64,000 nt of DNA, taken from Methylobacterium planeticum (GTDB taxonomy: Bacteria > Pseudomonadota > Alphaproteobacteria > Rhizobiales > Beijerinckiaceae). The translations under genes and the position numbers were made by a program. The stretch spans positions 62,001-126,000 of the forward strand of contig NZ_VZZJ01000003.1 in the NCBI RefSeq assembly GCF_008806345.1, in the 5' to 3' direction. This document shows, in pieces, positions 46,722 to 55,673 of this stretch (positions are counted from its first letter, which is position 1; every line of letters begins with the position of its first letter). Below the pieces are notes generated by a model that ran no database searches, was not told the origin of the DNA, and saw only the letters and a list, made by a program, of their open reading frames with translations.

Positions 46722-47054
46722 CTATTGCGCGGCGACGTTGCCCTTGTAGTCCATGCCGATACTGACCTCCTTGCCGGCATGGGTGGCCATGCCGCGCCAG
46801 ATGCCCTGATCGTCCTTCTTGAGGTCCTTGACCTCGCCGAAGCCCATCTTGGCGAACCGGTCCTTGACCTGCCCCTCCGTGAAGCTGTTGGCGCCGGTCT
46901 CGAGCTTCGCGCCGACGGTGCCGTGGGGCATGCCGCCGGAATGCGGACCGGCCTTCGTCTCCGAATTCGGATCGGGAGCCGGACTGGCCTGGGCAGAGGC
47001 GGCCCCCGCCCCCGCGAGGGTCAGGACAGCGGCGAGTGCCAGAGTCGTGCGCAT
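46722..47054 (-). CDS. Secreted small protein, PepSY-like
   Basis: 110 residues with a signal peptide (LALAAVLTLAGAGAASAQA). The mature part carries FTEGQVKDRFAKMGFGEV then KDLKKDDQGIWRGMATHAGK, resembling PepSY-type periplasmic domains that bind or regulate envelope proteins. It lies 29 bp upstream of the stress-protein gene on the same strand, so the two may be co-expressed. Function not known. Confidence 0.75.
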   Translation of the reverse strand: MRTTLALAAVLTLAGAGAASAQASPAPDPNSETKAGPHSGGMPHGTVGAKLETGANSFTEGQVKDRFAKMGFGEVKDLKKDDQGIWRGMATHAGKEVSIGMDYKGNVAAQ

Positions 47055-47147
47055 GGGAAAGGCCTCTGAGCGGTTGCGGATCGTGTCCCTTCAAGCAACC
47101 GGGTCGGATGCGGGTTCCAGCGTGAGCGGAGCCCGGCGGCCCTCGCG

Positions 47148-47162
47148 TTAACGCGACGCTAA
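47148..47162 (+). promoter_or_regulatory. CtrA-like binding site upstream of flhA
   Basis: TTAA-N7-CTAA, one mismatch from the CtrA consensus TTAA-N7-TTAA, 58 bp before the flhA start codon. CtrA controls early flagellar genes in many alphaproteobacteria, and ctrA itself is encoded 6.6 kb away. Confidence 0.5.
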
Positions 47163-47219
47163 CCCTAAGCCCGGCAAATCTTGCCGGGTCTGCGTGTGCG
47201 TCGGCGGGATGCGAGCCTC

Positions 47220-49358
47220 ATGAGCGAAACGGCGACGGTGCCGGCCACGACCTCCGGGCTCCCGCGCTTCGGCGGCTTCTCGCTGCCGACCCGCGGCAAC
47301 CTCGAGGCGCTGACGCGGCGCACCGACCTGTTCTTCGCCACGGCGGTGATGGGCATCCTCACGGTGCTGATCTTCCCGCTGCCCGCGATCCTGCTCGACC
47401 TGCTGCTCGCGGTCTCGATCATCCTGTCCGTCCTGATCATGATGACGGGCCTGTTCATCGACAATCCGCTCGAGTTCACGGTCTTCCCGACACTCCTCCT
47501 GATCGCCACCATGCTGCGGCTGGCGCTGAACCTCGCCTCGACGCGGCTGATCCTCGGCCACGGGCACGAGGGAACGGCGGCGGCGGGCCACGTCATCGAG
47601 GCCTTCGGCAACTTCGTGATGGGGGGCAACTTCGTCATCGGGATCATCGTGTTCGCGATCCTGATCATCGTGAACTTCGTCGTCATCACGAAGGGCTCGG
47701 GGCGCATCGCCGAGGTCGCGGCCCGCTTCACCCTCGACGCGATGCCGGGCAAGCAGATGGCGATCGACGCCGACCTCTCGGCGGGCCTCATCGACGAGAA
47801 GGCCGCCAAGGCCCGGCGCGCGGCGCTGGAGGAGGAATCCTCCTTCTTCGGCGCCATGGACGGTGCCTCGAAATTCGTGCGCGGCGACGCCATCGCGGCG
47901 CTCCTGATCACCTTCATCAACGTCATCGGCGGCATCATCATCGGCGTCGCCCAGCAGGGCATGCCGTTCCTCGGCGCCGCCAAGAGCTACACGCTCCTCA
48001 CCATCGGCGACGGCCTCGCCTCCCAGGTGCCGGCGCTGATCGTCTCGACGGCGGCCGGCATCCTGGTCTCGAAGGCCGGCGTGAAGGGCTCCGCCGACAA
48101 GGCGCTGGGCAAGCAGCTCGCCAACTATCCGAAGGCGCTCGGCATGTCGGCGGGCGTGATGGTGCTGATCGCGCTCCTGCCCGGCATGCCGATGCTGCCG
48201 TTCCTGGCCCTCGGGGGGGCCTCGGGCTACGCCGCGTGGCGCATCGCCAAGACCGCCCGGGAAGCCCCGCCGGTGGATGCGGACGGCGCGCCGATCGATG
48301 CCGCGGCGACGAGCGCGGCGAAGGAGGAGACGGTCACCGACCTCCTCAAGCTCGACGACCTCAAGCTCGAGATGGGCTACGCGCTCCTCGCCCTCGTCAA
48401 CGGCGAGGCGGGCGACCGGCTCACCGACCAGATCAAGGCCCTGCGCCGCCAGCTCGCGGCCGAGCTGGGCTTCGTGATGCCCTCCGTGCGCATCCTCGAC
48501 AACGTGCAGCTCGACGCCAACGCCTACGTGGTGCGGGTGAAGGAGATCGAGGCCGGCACCGGCCAGATCTTCCCGGGCCAATTCATGGCGATGGACCCGA
48601 TGGGCGGCCAGGTGCAGCTCCCGGGCCAGCACATGCTGGAACCGACCTTCGGGCTCCCCGCGACCTGGATCGACGCGTCCCTGCGCGATCAGGCGCAGCT
48701 CAAGGGCTACACGGTGGTGGACGCCGCGACCGTGGTCTCGACGCACCTGACCGAGATCATCAAGGCCCACGTCTCGGAGCTCCTGAACCATGTCGAGGTC
48801 CAGAAGCTCCTGAAGGAGCTCTCGAAGGAGCACGCGGAACTCCTCAAGGAGGTGGCGCCGAGCCAGATCTCGACGACGGGCATCCAGCGCGTGCTGCAGT
48901 TCCTGCTGGCGGAGCGGGTCTCGATCCGCGACCTCGGCTCGATCGTCGAGGGCATCGCCGAGGTAGCGGGCTCGGTGAAGAACCCGCGCGACATCGTCGA
49001 GCACGTCCGCGCCCGCCTCGGCCGCCAGATCTGCGCCCAGTACCAGGGCCCGGACGGCATGCTGCCGATCATCACCCTTTCCCCGAGCTGGGAGCAGGCC
49101 TTCCTCGAATCGATCGTCGGCGAGCGCGAGGAGCGCTACCTCGCGATGCAGCCGTCGAAACTGTCGGAATTCGTCAACACCGTCCGCGACCGTTTCGAGA
49201 CGGCCGCCCGCATGGGCGAGATGCCGGTGCTCGTCACCTCCGTTCAGGCCCGGCCCTTCGTCCGCTCGATCATCGAGCGCTTCCGCCGCGAGACGCCGGT
49301 GATGAGCCAGGCGGAGATCCACCCGCGGGCGCGGCTGCGGACCGTCGGATCGGTCTGA
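47220..49358 (+). CDS. flhA: Flagellar export apparatus protein FlhA
   Basis: 712 residues from ATG 47220. The N-terminal part has eight membrane helices (about 40-330), including the family signature VFPTLLLIATMLRLALN, then the FHIPEP-equivalent and proton-channel region FVVITKGSGRIAEVAARFTL and DAMPGKQMAIDADL. The cytoplasmic part (about 360-700) forms the export ring that takes chaperone-substrate complexes. It is monocistronic here; other export genes fliI and fliJ lie beyond four kilobases. Confidence 0.97.
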   Translation: MSETATVPATTSGLPRFGGFSLPTRGNLEALTRRTDLFFATAVMGILTVLIFPLPAILLDLLLAVSIILSVLIMMTGLFIDNPLEFTVFPTLLLIATMLRLALNLASTRLILGHGHEGTAAAGHVIEAFGNFVMGGNFVIGIIVFAILIIVNFVVITKGSGRIAEVAARFTLDAMPGKQMAIDADLSAGLIDEKAAKARRAALEEESSFFGAMDGASKFVRGDAIAALLITFINVIGGIIIGVAQQGMPFLGAAKSYTLLTIGDGLASQVPALIVSTAAGILVSKAGVKGSADKALGKQLANYPKALGMSAGVMVLIALLPGMPMLPFLALGGASGYAAWRIAKTAREAPPVDADGAPIDAAATSAAKEETVTDLLKLDDLKLEMGYALLALVNGEAGDRLTDQIKALRRQLAAELGFVMPSVRILDNVQLDANAYVVRVKEIEAGTGQIFPGQFMAMDPMGGQVQLPGQHMLEPTFGLPATWIDASLRDQAQLKGYTVVDAATVVSTHLTEIIKAHVSELLNHVEVQKLLKELSKEHAELLKEVAPSQISTTGIQRVLQFLLAERVSIRDLGSIVEGIAEVAGSVKNPRDIVEHVRARLGRQICAQYQGPDGMLPIITLSPSWEQAFLESIVGEREERYLAMQPSKLSEFVNTVRDRFETAARMGEMPVLVTSVQARPFVRSIIERFRRETPVMSQAEIHPRARLRTVGSV

Positions 49359-49383
49359 CGGAGCGGACGCACCCGCGACGGGA

Positions 49384-49830
49384 TCAGGCCGACGCCTCGG
49401 GCGCGCCCGGAAACGAGTCCGGGAAGCTGACGACGCCGCGCCGATACGGGAAACGCGCGCGTTGCAGGGGATCGGGCCCGGTGAAGATCAGGCGCGCCCG
49501 AAACGCCACGGGACTGACGCAGATCAGGTAGGGGCGCAGGTTCCTCTCGTCCGGAACGAACATGGCCGTCGTCAGGTAGCGGGCGTCGTCGCGGACCCAG
49601 ACCGGGACCGCGAGCCCCCAGCGCCGGGCCAGATGTTCGCCGACGCCGCCCAGGAAGGCATCGGCGCGCGCGTGGCCCAGCAGCCCCGGCTCCTCCGCGA
49701 TGAAGCCCGTCTGTCGCACCCGCTCCCCATCGGCCAGGTAGAACGCGTCGAGGAATTCGCGGAGGTGATGCTCCCAATCCGGATCGCGTCGGGAGCGCTC
49801 GACAACCTCGCGAAGGGAGCGCGGCCTCAT
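49384..49830 (-). CDS. Uncharacterised partner of an AbiEii-like nucleotidyltransferase
   Basis: 148 residues. The start ATG overlaps the nucleotidyltransferase stop as ATGA (49827-49830), so the two are translationally coupled. Visible elements: a helical N-terminus with WEHHLREFLDAFYLA, EPGLLGHARADAFLGGVGEH and LARRWGLAVPVWVRDDARYL, then FRARLIFTGPDPLQRARFP. A similar arrangement next to DUF6036 nucleotidyltransferases is seen in many bacteria, where the small gene is the likely antitoxin or regulator. No known DNA-binding motif is evident. Function unproven. Confidence 0.75.
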   Translation of the reverse strand: MRPRSLREVVERSRRDPDWEHHLREFLDAFYLADGERVRQTGFIAEEPGLLGHARADAFLGGVGEHLARRWGLAVPVWVRDDARYLTTAMFVPDERNLRPYLICVSPVAFRARLIFTGPDPLQRARFPYRRGVVSFPDSFPGAPEASA

Positions 49831-50393
49831 GGCTTGGACACCTCCACGACAGCCGCGAACCGGCTTCGCGCCGTCTCAGGCGGCGCGTCGTCGTAGATGG
49901 ATCGGTAGAGCCTATCCAGCTCGGCCACGTCGGTCAGACCGAGGTGGCTCGCGAGCATCCGCGCATCGTTGATGTCACGATCGCCGCGATCGAGGTTCTG
50001 AAGGGCCTGGAGCTTCATCGCCAGGAGGTAGTGCGGCTTCGCGACGAAGGTTCTCAGCCCTGGCTGCGCACCGGCAGGATAGCTGCCGGACAGCATGAAA
50101 AGCGTGTCCTGCTCATCGAGCGGCGTGAACATGCCTACGGCGTCGTTCAGCCACATGGGGTCGAGGTTCATCCGAGTGGCGACATGGGCTACGGATGGTC
50201 CCAGAACCGCCTCATCGTACCCCTCGCGCACCACCGCATCGACATCCTCGGTCGAACGGCGCCACGCGAATTGCAGCATGATGGCACCACCTCCGTAGAC
50301 AGCCAGTTCGACGAAGGCACCGCGCGCCGCGAGGTCGGCGCCCAGAAGATCGAACGCCTGCTGAAGTCGTGCCGCGTCGAGGGATCGATCCAT
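49827..50393 (-). CDS. Nucleotidyltransferase-fold protein (AbiEii/DUF6036-like)
   Basis: 188 residues. The N-terminal half carries a minimal nucleotidyltransferase core: GGGA at 34-37 and a DVD metal motif at 50-52 in WRRSTEDVDAVV. The C-terminal helical half includes KPHYLLAMKLQALQNLDRGD then RDINDARMLASHLGL, as in AbiEii toxins and DUF6036 proteins. AbiEii-type enzymes act in toxin-antitoxin and phage-defence systems by adding nucleotides to tRNA. It starts 15 bp after the upstream flippase-like gene and overlaps its small partner. Confidence 0.85.
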   Translation of the reverse strand: MDRSLDAARLQQAFDLLGADLAARGAFVELAVYGGGAIMLQFAWRRSTEDVDAVVREGYDEAVLGPSVAHVATRMNLDPMWLNDAVGMFTPLDEQDTLFMLSGSYPAGAQPGLRTFVAKPHYLLAMKLQALQNLDRGDRDINDARMLASHLGLTDVAELDRLYRSIYDDAPPETARSRFAAVVEVSKP

Positions 50394-50408
50394 GCCGTCT
50401 GCCCGTCC

Positions 50409-51464
50409 TCAGACCGCCTTCTTCTCCAGCCGGTGCTCGATCTTGTGCGCGTCGAGGCCGGGCGCCACCAGCGGGGGCTCCGGCGGCGGCTCGGCGGAAA
50501 TGTCGGCGCGCCGTTTCCAGGCCTCGGAGAGGCGGGAGCGCTCGTACAGGACGACGACGACCACCGAGAGGGCGAAGGGCAGCCAGAAGTAGAAGATCCG
50601 GAAGACCAGGAGCGCGGCGATCACTTGCGGGCGCGCCACCTCCGGCATCGCCAGGACGAAGATCAGCTCGAACACGCCGAGGCCACCCGGCGCGTGCGAG
50701 ACGAGGGCCGCCGAGAACGAGGCGAGGAACACCGCCAGGACCACGAGGAAGCCGGGATTGCCGGCCTCGGGCAGCGCGAAGTAGATGATGCCCGCCGCGC
50801 CGAGGAGTTCGAGGGGCGCCGCGACGAGCTGCCGGCCCATGATGTTCGGGCGCGGATATTCGAGCTTGAAGGCGCGGATGTGCAGCGGCTTCAGGTGGAG
50901 GAGCGAGCCCACCACGTAGAGCCCCACCGCCCCGAGCAGCGCCAGGCCGAGCAGGAAGGCGGTCGTCGGGTTCGTCAGGAGGTTCGGGAGATGGCCTTCG
51001 AGGCGCGCCAGCAGGTCGGGCTTCAGCGCCAGCACGGCCCCGCCGAGGAGCAGGGTCCCGAGGCCGAAGGTGAAGGAGCACAGGGCCACCAGCACGGCGA
51101 CCTGGGCGGCCGACAGCCCCTTGGCCGTGTAGGCTCGGTAGCGCACCACCGCGCCCGAGAAGACCGAGGCGCCGATATTGTGCGAGAGCGCGTAGGTGGT
51201 GAAGGAGCAGACCGAGACGAAGAACCAGGAGATGTGGCGCACGCCGAGATGCAGCAGCGCGATCCGGTCGTACCAGGCGAGGGCCGCGTAGGCGACGAGG
51301 GTCGAGAGACCGGCGAGCAGGAAGCGGTGCGAGGGGATCGCCGCGAGGCTCGTCTCGATGTCGGCGATCGAGATGTCCTTGAGCTCTCGGTAGAGGAGCC
51401 AGCCCGATACGATGAGTGCCCCGATCCCGATGATCGGCCAGATGAATTCGCTGATCTTCTTCAT
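50409..51464 (-). CDS. Lysylphosphatidylglycerol synthase-type integral membrane protein (UPF0104)
   Basis: 351 residues from ATG 51464, with about eight to nine membrane helices. It matches the flippase domain of MprF (LPG_synthase_TM), with SHNIGASVFSGAVVRYRAY and the ALVSHAPGGLGVFELIFVLA block. The cytosolic aminoacyl-transferase domain of MprF is absent, so it is probably a lipid or glycolipid translocase-like protein. Same strand as, and directly upstream of, the nucleotidyltransferase pair, though functional linkage is doubtful. Confidence 0.9.
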   Translation of the reverse strand: MKKISEFIWPIIGIGALIVSGWLLYRELKDISIADIETSLAAIPSHRFLLAGLSTLVAYAALAWYDRIALLHLGVRHISWFFVSVCSFTTYALSHNIGASVFSGAVVRYRAYTAKGLSAAQVAVLVALCSFTFGLGTLLLGGAVLALKPDLLARLEGHLPNLLTNPTTAFLLGLALLGAVGLYVVGSLLHLKPLHIRAFKLEYPRPNIMGRQLVAAPLELLGAAGIIYFALPEAGNPGFLVVLAVFLASFSAALVSHAPGGLGVFELIFVLAMPEVARPQVIAALLVFRIFYFWLPFALSVVVVVLYERSRLSEAWKRRADISAEPPPEPPLVAPGLDAHKIEHRLEKKAV

Positions 51465-51602
51465 GGAAACCGGACGCACCCTTGGGCAGAGGGCCCCTGA
51501 TGCGCCAGGATCGGACGCACCGCAAGCGAGGCCTCTCGGCGCCGCGGGGCGATGCGTGATGTCACCGGATCGTGACGGTTTCGTGCCGGCTCGGCCGAAA
51601 GC

Positions 51603-52010
51603 TCAGGCCCGCGCCCGGGACAGGCCGATCCCGTCCATGGCCGCCTGATCGCGCAGGGCCTCGGCGGCGCGCTCGGCGCTGCGCTCGCGATCCTCCAGGA
51701 TCTCGACCTTCTTCAGCTCCTCGAAGGCCTCGCCGAGCTCGGCCTTGGCCTCGGCGAGCTGCCCCTCGAGGGCGGCGGCGGACTGGCGCATGTTGTCTCG
51801 GCGGCCGGCGGCGGCGCGGGCATAGGTCGGGTAGGCGAAATGGGCTGTGTCGGAGATGCCGGCGCGGCCTTCTTCCTGGGCAACCTCACGATCGAGCTCG
51901 GTGGCCATCCGGAGGAAGTCGGCCATCATCATCTCGATCTGGGTCACGCGCCGACGCTTCTCGTCGACCTGGAAGCGACGCAGACGGATCAGCGTGTCAC
52001 GCGATTTCAT
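51603..52010 (-). CDS. fliJ: Flagellar export protein FliJ
   Basis: 135 residues from ATG 52010, nearly all coiled coil and strongly charged (LIRLRRFQVDEKRRRVTQIE at the start; AEAKAELGEAFEELKKVEIL later). FliJ fits as the stalk between FliI ATPase and FlhA in the flagellar export machine. Identification rests on size, coiled coil and its place 62 bp downstream of fliI; similarity between FliJ proteins is always low. Confidence 0.85.
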   Translation of the reverse strand: MKSRDTLIRLRRFQVDEKRRRVTQIEMMMADFLRMATELDREVAQEEGRAGISDTAHFAYPTYARAAAGRRDNMRQSAAALEGQLAEAKAELGEAFEELKKVEILEDRERSAERAAEALRDQAAMDGIGLSRARA

Positions 52011-52072
52011 GGGAACGCTCACTCCACGCAACGCCTAGGGGCATGCTCGGCGAAGACCGCCCGCAACGCCTC

Positions 52073-53428
52073 TCAGGGTCCGCCCACGATCTGGGCGAGC
52101 CGTGCGTAACCATCGCCGATGGAGGTTGCTTCTTCCTTACCCTGCCCCAGAAAAGCCTCAAGATCGGGCATGAGCGCCACGGCCTCGTCCACCTCCTGCG
52201 AGGAGCCGGCCCGGTAGGCGCCGAGGCGGATCAGCTCCTCCATGTCGGCGTAGGTGGAGAGCACCCGCCGCGCCCGGCGCACCACGGGGAGGAAGGCGGG
52301 ATCGCAGGCGCGCGGCATGGTGCGGGAGACCGAGCGGAGCACGTTGATGGCGGGGTAACGCCCGCGCTCGGCGATCGAGCGCTCCATCACGATGTGCCCG
52401 TCGAGGATGCCCCGGACCGCGTCCGCCACGGGCTCGTTGTGGTCGTCGCCCTCGACCAGCACCGTGAACAGGGCCGAGATGGTCCCCTCCCCCACCCCGG
52501 GCCCGGCCCGCTCGAGGAGGCGCGGCAGCTCGCTGAACACGGTCGGGGTGTAGCCCTTGGCGGTGGGCGGCTCGCCGGCCGCCAGACCGATGTCGCGCTG
52601 AGCCATGGCGAAGCGCGTGATCGAGTCGATCATGCACAGGACCTTGGCGCCGGAATCGCGGAAGTGCTCGGCGAGCGCCAGGGTGACGTAGGCGGCGTTC
52701 CGGCGCATCAGGGCCGGCTCGTCGGAGGTCGCCACCACCACCACGGAGCGGGCGAGGCCCTCCGGCCCGAGATCGTCCTGCAGGAACTCCTGCACCTCGC
52801 GCCCGCGCTCCCCGACGAGCCCGATCACCGCGACATCCGCCGCGGTGTAGCGCGCCAGCATCGAGAGCAGGACCGACTTGCCGACGCCCGAGCCCGCGAA
52901 GATGCCCATGCGCTGGCCGGCGCACATGGTCAGGAAGGTGTTGATGCAGCGGATCCCGAGATCGAGGGGGCGGCCGACCCGGCGGCGCGCGTGGGCCGGG
53001 GGCGGGTCGGCGCGCAGGGGATAGATCTCGGGGCCGGGCGGCAGCGGCCCGAGGCCGTCCACGGGGCGGCCGAGGGCATCGACGACCCGGCCGAGCCAGG
53101 CGCTCGAGGGCCTGATGGCGCCCGCCGCCTCGTCGCGGACATAGGCCGGGCAGCCCCGGCGCACACCCTCGAGGGACCCGAACGGCATCGCGAGGGCCCG
53201 GTCGCCCTGGAAGCCGATGATCTCGCAGGGGATCAACCCGGAGCGCCCGGCCCCCTCGATGTCGAGGCGGCCGCCGAGGCGCATGGCGGCCACCGGTCCG
53301 GCGACCTCGACGAGGAGGCCCCGGATCGCCACGACGCGGCCGTAGGTCTCGAGTGATTCGATCCGCTCAAGGGCCGCCCGGGCGGCCGCGAGCGAGGCCC
53401 GCCCCGTTCCGCGCAGATCGTCGGTCAT
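52073..53428 (-). CDS. fliI: Flagellum-specific ATPase FliI
   Basis: 451 residues from ATG 53428, preceded by AAGGGGG; GTG at 53443 is an alternative. It belongs to the F1-beta-like family. Walker A is [19 protein letters not shown], the catalytic [12 protein letters not shown] and Walker [19 protein letters not shown], then [20 protein letters not shown], diagnostic of FliI/SctN. It unfolds and feeds flagellar substrates to the FlhA gate. First gene of a leftward unit with fliJ, divergent from ctrA, the conserved Rhizobiales arrangement. Confidence 0.97.
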   Translation of the reverse strand: MTDDLRGTGRASLAAARAALERIESLETYGRVVAIRGLLVEVAGPVAAMRLGGRLDIEGAGRSGLIPCEIIGFQGDRALAMPFGSLEGVRRGCPAYVRDEAAGAIRPSSAWLGRVVDALGRPVDGLGPLPPGPEIYPLRADPPPAHARRRVGRPLDLGIRCINTFLTMCAGQRMGIFAGSGVGKSVLLSMLARYTAADVAVIGLVGERGREVQEFLQDDLGPEGLARSVVVVATSDEPALMRRNAAYVTLALAEHFRDSGAKVLCMIDSITRFAMAQRDIGLAAGEPPTAKGYTPTVFSELPRLLERAGPGVGEGTISALFTVLVEGDDHNEPVADAVRGILDGHIVMERSIAERGRYPAINVLRSVSRTMPRACDPAFLPVVRRARRVLSTYADMEELIRLGAYRAGSSQEVDEAVALMPDLEAFLGQGKEEATSIGDGYARLAQIVGGP

Positions 53429-53843
53429 CCGCGCCCCCTTCACGCTTCGTTTACCTCCCTCCTTAACACTGAGTGCATCGGGCTTGTAGCGAGCCGTTCA
53501 CATCTTGGATGAAGCGCGGGGCGCGGCATCCGACGCGCGAGCGGCCGTGACTTTCGGGTCACAGATCGCGCCGAACCGTGCAGGGCGAAGCACTTGGCCG
53601 GGGTTGTGGCCACGCTGAGGGAGAAGGGCGGCGATCGTCGCGAGACCACATCGCTGACGATTTTTCGTCCCGGAGAGCGTGAACACCAAACGGACGCTTG
53701 CAAGCGAGAATCAGGTTTTGTTAACGATTAACGAATAGCGTTTCACGTCAATGACGAGGGTGCGCCCGTCCACAGGCCGGTGGCGGGCGTATGGCGGGAC
53801 GTGTCCGAACGCTGAAACGGCCGTGCTGGGCTGGGGACCGACG
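53429..53843. promoter_or_regulatory. Divergent fliI-ctrA control region, 415 bp
   Basis: A relatively AT-rich stretch (53690-53750) ahead of ctrA holds a 12-bp palindrome CGCTTGCAAGCG (53695-53706), a GAATC site (GANTC, the CcrM methylation target, 53708-53712), and two TTAAC half-sites (53721-53725 and 53728-53732) of CtrA type. A further TTAAC lies at 53463-53467 near fliI. No gene is supported within it. Confidence 0.6.
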
Positions 53844-54545
53844 ATGCGGGTACTTCTGATCGAGGACGACAGCGCCACGGCGCAGAGCATCGAGCTGATG
53901 CTCAAGTCCGAGAACTTCAACACCTACACCACCGATCTCGGTGAGGAGGGCGTCGATCTCGGCAAGCTCTACGATTACGACATCATCCTGCTCGACCTGA
54001 ACCTGCCCGACATGTCGGGCTACGAGGTCCTGCGCAGCCTGCGCGTGGCCAAGGTCAAGACGCCGATCCTGATCCTGTCGGGCATGGCCGGCATCGAGGA
54101 CAAGGTGAAGGGCCTCGGCTTCGGGGCCGACGACTACCTGACCAAGCCCTTCCACAAGGACGAGCTCGTCGCCCGCATCCACGCGATCGTGCGCCGCTCG
54201 AAGGGCCACGCCCAATCGGTCATCACCACCGGCGACCTGATCGTGAACCTCGACCAGAAGACCGTCGAGGTCTCGGGCTCGCGGGTCCATCTCACCGGCA
54301 AGGAGTACCAGATGCTGGAGCTCCTCAGCCTCCGGAAGGGCACGACCCTGACGAAGGAGATGTTCCTCAACCACCTCTACGGCGGCATGGACGAGCCCGA
54401 GCTGAAGATCATCGACGTCTTCATCTGCAAGCTGCGCAAGAAGCTCGCCAACGCCTCCTCGGGCAAGAACTACATCGAGACCGTCTGGGGCCGCGGCTAC
54501 GTGCTGCGTGAGCCCGTGGACGGCGAGGAGCGGATCGCCGTCTGA
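53844..54545 (+). CDS. ctrA: Cell-cycle response regulator CtrA
   Basis: 233 residues from ATG 53844. The receiver domain (1-120) starts [20 protein letters not shown]; Asp51 in [15 protein letters not shown] is the phosphorylation site. A winged-helix OmpR-type DNA-binding domain follows (about 130-225; [40 protein letters not shown]). This N- and C-terminal sequence is near-identical to CtrA across alphaproteobacteria. CtrA regulates flagella, chemotaxis and division, phosphorylated via CckA and ChpT; chpT is at 60991-61728. A strong terminator follows. Confidence 0.98.
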   Translation: MRVLLIEDDSATAQSIELMLKSENFNTYTTDLGEEGVDLGKLYDYDIILLDLNLPDMSGYEVLRSLRVAKVKTPILILSGMAGIEDKVKGLGFGADDYLTKPFHKDELVARIHAIVRRSKGHAQSVITTGDLIVNLDQKTVEVSGSRVHLTGKEYQMLELLSLRKGTTLTKEMFLNHLYGGMDEPELKIIDVFICKLRKKLANASSGKNYIETVWGRGYVLREPVDGEERIAV

Positions 54546-54574
54546 TCGCGGCAGACCCCCTCCCCTCACGAACA

Positions 54575-54605
54575 AGCCCCGCTTCGGCGGGGCTTTTTGT
54601 TTTTT
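54575..54605 (+). terminator. Rho-independent terminator of ctrA
   Basis: AGCCCCGC-TTCG-GCGGGGCT (8-bp stem, UUCG loop) followed by TTTTGTTTTTT. It starts 30 bp after the stop. Confidence 0.95.
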
Positions 54606-54736
54606 CCGCACAGGGCGGCCGCCACGGACCGGTGCGCGGCCGGGCGGGTTCCCTCCTCCGGGAGCGCCGGTGCCGGCCGGCGGCCTTCGCTGCCCCCTTC
54701 CCGGAGCCCTCACCGGAGTCGGATCCGCAAACGGAA

Positions 54737-54767
54737 GACCCCGGCTTTCGGGGTGAGAGCCGGGGTC
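54737..54767 (-). terminator. Probable hairpin terminator of cheR
   Basis: GACCCCGGCT / AGCCGGGGTC 10-bp stem with an 11-nt loop, 36 bp beyond the cheR stop. The minus-strand 3' flank is TTCCGTTTG, so only partly T-rich. Confidence 0.6.
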
Positions 54768-54803
54768 GGTCGGGAGTTGGTCGGGCCGGGGAAGCCCCGG
54801 GGC

Positions 54804-55673
54804 TCAGCGGAGGGCGGCGACGCGCAGGGGGCGCGGTGCGGTCGCGGCGGTGCGGGCGGAATCCGGGGGATGCCCGTAGAGGCCGCGATGGTCCGGGTTC
54901 GGCGCGAGGCGGTCGGTCAGGCCGATGACGGTCTCGGCGGCGCCGAGCAGCAGGGCCCCTTCCGGGGTCAGGCACGCGGCGAGCCGCGCCAGCACGTCCG
55001 CCTTCGTCGGCGCGTCGAAATAGATCAGCACGTTGCGGCAGTAGATGATGTCGAACGGCCCGAGCGCCTCGAACCCGTTCAGCAGGTTCAGCTGGCGGTA
55101 ATCGACCATCGAGCGGATGCCCGGGGCGATGTGCCACTGCTCGCCGACCTGGGTGAAGTACTTGAGCAGCATTTGCACGGGCAGGCCGCGCTGCACCTCG
55201 AAGTGGCTGTAGAGGCCGAGCTTCGCCTTCTCGATCACCTCGGTCGAGAGATCGGTGGCCACGATGTCGACGTGCCAGCCCGCGAGGCGCGGCCCCGCCT
55301 CCCGCAGCAGCATCGCGAGCGAGTAGGGCTCCTGCCCGGTCGAGGACGCGGCGCACCAGATCCGGATGCGGCGCTGGCTCGCCCGGCGCGCGATCACCTG
55401 CGGCAGCAGAACGTCGCGGAACAGGTCGAAGGGCGCCCGGTCGCGGAAGAAGAACGTTTCGTTGGTGGTCATCGCCTCGATCACGGCGCGCTCGATGCCG
55501 GTATCGCGGGAGACCTTGAGGGCGCCCACGAGGTCGCGCAGCGTGGCGATCCCGAAGCGGCGGCAGACCGGGCCGAGCCGGCTCTCGACGAGGTAGCGCT
55601 TCTCCGCCGTCAGGGCGAGGCCGGATCGCTGCTTCAGGTAGGCGCGGAGGAAGTCGAAATCGAGGTCGGTCAT
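54804..55673 (-). CDS. cheR: Chemotaxis protein methyltransferase CheR
   Basis: 289 residues from ATG 55673, overlapping the cheB stop as ATGA. The N-terminal helical domain (about 1-70) and the SAM-binding domain (about 80-280) are intact: TTNETFFFRDRAPF, the SAM loop RIWCAASSTGQEPYSLAML, DIVATDLSTEVIEKA and IIYCRNVLIYFD. It methylates glutamates on chemoreceptors. The tail beyond about 270 is Pro/Arg-rich. Last gene of the cheAWYBR unit. Confidence 0.97.
   Translation of the reverse strand: MTDLDFDFLRAYLKQRSGLALTAEKRYLVESRLGPVCRRFGIATLRDLVGALKVSRDTGIERAVIEAMTTNETFFFRDRAPFDLFRDVLLPQVIARRASQRRIRIWCAASSTGQEPYSLAMLLREAGPRLAGWHVDIVATDLSTEVIEKAKLGLYSHFEVQRGLPVQMLLKYFTQVGEQWHIAPGIRSMVDYRQLNLLNGFEALGPFDIIYCRNVLIYFDAPTKADVLARLAACLTPEGALLLGAAETVIGLTDRLAPNPDHRGLYGHPPDSARTAATAPRPLRVAALR

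Noticed and set aside
53450..53467. CtrA site TTTACC-N7-TTAAC near fliI
   Set aside because: The TTTA and TTAA cores are 9 bases apart rather than 7, and one core is mismatched; the segment also doubles as a purine-rich ribosome-site region on the minus strand.
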